From Conoideocrella luteorostrata (taxonomy: Eukaryota; Ascomycota; Sordariomycetes; Hypocreales; Clavicipitaceae), in the NCBI GenBank assembly GCA_032433595.1, contig JASWJB010000035.1, positions 151,267-215,266 of the forward strand: a stretch of DNA of 64,000 bases. Reading direction: 5' to 3'. Position numbers and translations under genes: made by a program. The number at the start of each line of letters is the position of its first letter. Position 1 is the first letter of the stretch. The notes under the pieces were generated by a model, which saw only the letters and a list, made by a program, of their open reading frames with translations, was not told the origin of the DNA and ran no database searches. Positions 59,981-64,000 of this stretch are shown one piece after another.

Positions 59981-60297
59981 AATTCGTCGGATGAAGATGA
60001 TGAACCGGAAGATAACTTGTGGCGATTGACGATTGATGATATGAACTGCAGCTGGAGCGGTCAACGTCTGCCAAGGCAAGCAGGGTTTCATGAAATTCGG
60101 TTGGATTTTACATACAGCATCATATGATGCATACACGCGGAAGGATAGACAAAACAAAGTAAACAGAACAATAGATATGCTTTCTGATCAACGTATTACT
60201 AGATGCAAGTCCCCAACCAAAACCCGAAAGCCCGCTAGAGCCAAACCATTGTATACCCTTCAGTGAGTCTGTAATATCTTTTGAGCTATGTTCCCAT
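59981..60297. other. Downstream of the RdRP, nothing recognised
   Basis: Probably contains the RdRP 3' UTR. No gene was seen. Confidence 0.4.
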
Positions 60298-60417
60298 CTA
60301 TACCGTAACAGCAGGCTCGTCCCTCGTCGCAACCAACACCTCATTTACAGCAACATGCTCCGGCTACGTAACAGCATACAAAATCGCTCCCGTAATATCC
60401 TCCGCATCCAGGACTTG
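60298..60417 (-). pseudogene. 3' fragment of a short-chain dehydrogenase
   Basis: The minus frame reads the typical C-terminal block of fungal SDRs: QVLDAEDITGAILYAVT, an in-frame TAG at 60366-60364, PEHVAVNEVLVATRDEPAVTV, then a stop at 60300-60298. The stop sits where the family normally has a residue before P-HV. No intact upstream SDR core was found, although minus frames up to 60960 are partly open. This is a dead remnant. Confidence 0.55.
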
Positions 60418-61447
60418 TTGTGTTCAACTGAAAGGGTTGCGCTCAACCAGAGGGGTCAAATTTATGTATATTGATACTGTTGAAGTTGTATAATGTTGAA
60501 GGATCCGAAATTTCTTCTCTGACAGACCCGTCCAAATCCCTCTATCTATACACCTTTGTCCATGTTTCCTGCCTCAGACCCGAAGGCCGCATAATCCAAC
60601 AGAACCTTTGCATCAGCTGGCTCACCGTACTTCTCAAGTGCCTTCTCATCAGTCGAAATGTTCACTGACCCCGCATCAACATTTCCAGGCAGGATAGTCC
60701 GGGCCGTGCCGCTGGCAGTTCTCGGTGCGGGGTGGCTGGCAGGTGGCTGGCAGGTGGCCGGCACCGCTGGGTTGGCGCAAGGAATGTCCGATTATCTGCT
60801 CCCTCACGGGGCGAAGACTGGCGTTATTCTTTGGCCGATAGAGCAAGTCGTGTGGTGCGAATTCGGCATAATATGGCCGCGTTGGGTCGCAGAAACAATT
60901 GTGGATTACGGACGCAAGTGCGTGTTGATTCTCTGGCGTGAGTAGCAAGAGGTGGCCAGGCACCGGTCGGTTTTGATGACCAGCGCCTCGAACTGCGGGG
61001 ACCCTCCAGAATTAACTTGTACATACTCCGTATGCGTGGCAGACTTATAAGTAGCAACATCTACTAAACGTCTTCCTGTCTAGGACGTGAGTGTAAACAT
61101 CTCTTGTTCTGCAATGTCTTTCTCCATGCTCTCTAAATGTGTTTGTACAGTCAACCTTGAGAAACGCGAGGTAGAATAACTTTGATTCGCGCTTGGAATA
61201 TGCCTGGGAGTTCGGAATGAGCGCAGCCACACGGAGTACTCTTTCTTCCTTGGGTGCTGTCTGCTGTCTGCTGTTGGTGACCTCACCAAATGCACTCTGT
61301 GCCGCGTCAGCTCATAGTTATTTGCTTCTGAAGCCTCCCCGCTTTTGACACATTCACATTGTCGTCGTCGCGAAAGTTGTATTGGCTTGCGGCTTTTATG
61401 TTTCTCTCTTCCTTTCCTCGCGCTGTCTTCGTTTGCGTGGTGGCAAC
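60418..61447. other. Intergenic with possible SDR debris
   Basis: Overlapping minus frames (60764-60546 and 60963-60676) share no domain I can name. A short (TGGCTGGCAGG)2 duplication is near 60735-60760. An exact 9-mer copy is at 61024-61032. The last 100 bp should contain the promoter of the peptidase. Confidence 0.35.
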
Positions 61448-63373
61448 ATGAAGCTTTACTTTGCGCTCAATCTGCTGGGGTGCCTGTCGGCGATTCCTGC
61501 GCTCGTCCACGCTGCTGCCCATGTCGAGTTCGACTGGGAGACCGTCACTGCGGCGGAGAGTCTGAAATATCACCCTTGCTATGATGGTCTGCTGTGTGCT
61601 CGTCTTATTCTGCCGCTGGATTGGAAAAACGAAACAAATACCGAAACTGTCTCAATTGCCATCATCAAGGTCCCGGCTATCGTGTCGCAGGATGACCCGA
61701 CCTTTGGCGGCACCATCATCACCAACCCAGGCGGACCTGGGGGATCTGGAGTCGCCTACATTCTCGAGGCAGGTCGCCGTCTGCGAGATTTCATTGATAT
61801 ACCAGGCAAAAGGCACTACGAGATGCTCTCCTTTGATCCGCGGGGAGTCGCGTATAGCGCACCACTCATGGACTGCTTTACCGACAACAATTTGGCGCGC
61901 AACGCTCTGCTTTACGGACAACTGGGCAGCGGCTCTCTAACAATTAGCCATGCAGCATTTGCGCACGGGTTTGCAGTGGCCAAGGGCGAAGGCCAGCGAT
62001 GCCAGCAGGCCATGGAAGGCTTTCTGCCTTTTGTGAACACACCTAGCGTTGCCAGAGACATGCTGGCCATGGTGGACAAAATCGACGAATTGAGACGAAA
62101 TGAGGCTAAGAAGGGCCGACTCTCGGAGGATGAAGAGCCTAGGTTGGAACTACGAAGTGAGGGTAATGCTCAAGAAGATGCCCCGAGGCTTCAATTCATT
62201 GGCTTCTCCTATGGGACCATTATCGGCAACTACTTTGCCTCGCTCTTCCCCGGTCGCGTTGGCCGAATGGTTCTCGATGGAGTTTGCGACGCGGATGACT
62301 ATGCCAATGACGAACCGGTAAGAAACAGCATATACTCTTGCTACATATTTTGTTGTCTTCAACAACAGCTGACCCGCTCTTGTGTTTAAATGCTCTAGGG
62401 GTTCCGCACCAGCACAGTCAATACCGATGAGATGGTGAACATCTTCTTCCAAGGATGCTTCGCAGCCGGATCTGACGCCTGCAAACTCTACCGGGTGGGA
62501 GATAAAAGGCCCTCGGATATCAGCGACCGTTTCTGGTCATGGGCTAATGGCCTCGATGAAGTTCCCATCACAACCTTAACCAAGGATGGTGCCAGCCTGA
62601 TCTGGCGGGCCGGAGACATCCGTGCTGCTATCTTCATGGCTCTCTATAACGCTGATGATAGCTTTATAAAACTTGCGGAAATCCTGAACAAGGCCATGCG
62701 AGGAAGCACGGAGCAACTTGTCAGTGCGATAATGGCCGTATATGGCGTCACACCCCTCATGGATTCATGCACTGTTTCGAACCACACCAATGTTCTTTAT
62801 TTTTCGCGTGATACCAACAAGGCTGTTATTTGCACCGACGGAGATGATGTAAGAGGTAAGAATATCACATCCTGGCGCATGTATCTCAAAGATCAGATGG
62901 CAACGTCACACCTCTCTGGGGAGCTCTTGACTGCTGCTAGCATGCAATGCACAGGCTGGCCCGCGCGGCCGAACTGGTTCTTCAAGGGACCTTTCAAGAC
63001 ACCAAGTGCTTCCAGGAACGCTTCCATGCCAGAGAAAGGCCGTCCCGCAGCGCCACTCCTCTTCCTCTCGAGCAGATGGGACCCGGTCACGCCTCTGCGA
63101 TCTGCGAGAGCCATGGCCAAGAACCATCCCGGATCTGGTCTGATGGTGCAAGAGTCAATGGGGCATTCTGCTCTGGGCACGGGAATAGCCGGGCCGTGCA
63201 CCCGCAAAGTTGTCTCGGAATACTTTGATAAAGGTGCTGTTCCGTCCGAGGAAACAGTTTGCGAAGGCATGCGCCGGCCGTGGGATCCTGTGCGTGGGCA
63301 GGACCTGGAAGTCGCTGAACATTTGGGCAAAATGCAGAAGCGCCGCACGGTACATAACCTTTTTGGAGTGTAG
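61448..63373 (+). CDS. Secreted S33-type (TAP-like) alpha/beta-hydrolase aminopeptidase
   Basis: A predicted extracellular serine peptidase related to tripeptidyl and prolyl aminopeptidases. Exons are 61448-62317 and 62399-63373; the intron is 62318-62398 (GTAAGA...CTCTAG), joining NDEP/GFRTSTV; 614 aa. The N-terminal MKLYFALNLLGCLSAIPALV looks like a signal peptide with cleavage near HA/AAH. The oxyanion region NPGGPGGSG is followed by SFDPRGV. The nucleophile elbow is GFSYGT (Ser about residue 258), the Asp lies in LSSRWDPVTPL and the His in ESMGHSALG, which is the TAP C-terminal domain arrangement. ATG at 61448 was chosen over 61382 because it begins the signal peptide directly. Several N-glycosylation sequons are present. 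Confidence 0.92.
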
Positions 63374-64000
63374 GAGGTTTTTCCTTTGGAAAAGCAGCCT
63401 CCTTTTCAGGCTGTAAATGAGGATACATATTATTTGTATGGCTCAAATCACCTGCTCTTAGGCAAACGTTGGTATCGGTCTCCCGTCAGGCATGGCTGGA
63501 CCTGATGTGAGCGACATGCATTGCATGTGGGCTCTGTGGCAATTTAAAGCTTCTTCCGCACACGCCTTGCCACCCTCGCATGGGTGATGTCCGATTAATT
63601 ATCATAGGCAGATATAAGAATTCCTTGCTTAGCTATATAATTTTTTTTTTTTTTTTTACTTTTCTACTTTTTTATATGTATGTAACTATTTTTAAATAGA
63701 TAAAGCATACGTAATAAAGAGAGATTTATCTAGTGTAGGGTACAAAGTAAGCTAAAATAAAGTACACATAAAAAAGAATCTTTCTTTAAATACTTCTATA
63801 GTAATAAGTTTTAATAAATATTAAAGAAAGGTATAATACTGCCCCCGGGGGCGGTCCTACTTGGCTTGCGAACTGTCAGAGACTACTACTTGTGAGGGCA
63901 TTCAGAAGCCACGTGATGTCGTGAGTCTAGTGACGCACCTCAGCCTATGGGAGGAGAATAGCATGCAGCTAGCAAACCCTTCACTGCGGGGTAACAGCGA
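63374..64000. other. 3' flank with an AT-rich block
   Basis: After the peptidase, composition drops sharply at about 63630-63840: a T run at about 63642-63658, then almost only A/T with TAAATA and AATAAAG words. It switches abruptly to CCCCCGGGGGCGG at about 63842. No gene was seen. Confidence 0.6.

Overview
The window looks like nuclear DNA of a filamentous ascomycete (Pezizomycotina, most likely a Sordariomycete such as a member of Hypocreales; the order is inferred). The evidence is genes broken by short GT..AG introns of about 50-170 bp, a Pth11-like receptor, a Zn2Cys6 regulator, an RNAi-type RNA-dependent RNA polymerase, NACHT/ankyrin NLR proteins, long intergenic spaces and decayed gene and transposon copies. 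Exon structures were rebuilt by hand from splice sites, reading phase and family motifs, so boundaries are predictions.

Layout. 0-12.3 kb (minus-strand genes): 3' part of an unknown membrane protein, a D-2-hydroxyacid dehydrogenase, a decayed SDR fragment, an N-terminal X-Pro-Lys methyltransferase with a suspicious frameshift at its C-terminus, and a transcription factor carrying a CCHC finger plus a Zn2Cys6 cluster. 12.3-18 kb: gene-poor. 18-24.5 kb: a mitochondrial PP2C (pyruvate dehydrogenase phosphatase type) and a seven-exon Pth11-like seven-helix protein. 24.5-28.3 kb: gene-poor and rich in copies of a 9-nt motif. 28.3-32.8 kb: an NCS1 purine/cytosine permease followed on the same strand by guanine deaminase, a likely purine uptake and catabolism pair. 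33-42 kb: TFIIIB subunit Brf1, a DUF1349 lectin-fold protein convergent with a flavin monoamine oxidase, and an NAD-dependent epimerase.

42.4-51.3 kb holds the most interesting part: two tandem NLR genes with the same layout (nucleoside-phosphorylase-like domain, NACHT ATPase, ankyrin repeats). The second ends in an array of almost identical 99-bp ankyrin units whose distal part carries two in-frame stop codons, each explained by a single C-to-T change. Beside it are a decayed pogo/Fot-type DDE transposase and an isolated ankyrin fragment. At 56.6-60 kb an RNA-dependent RNA polymerase of the QDE-1/RDR family follows, then an SDR relic, a secreted S33-type aminopeptidase and an AT-rich tail. 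The NLR-transposon-RdRP stretch brings together innate-immunity-like and RNA-silencing genes; whether that is more than coincidence is open.

Between genes, the 9-mer TACGGAGTA (or its complement) occurs 27 times, all outside the predicted exons, where about 0.5 would be expected by chance. No tRNA, rRNA or CRISPR array was recognised.
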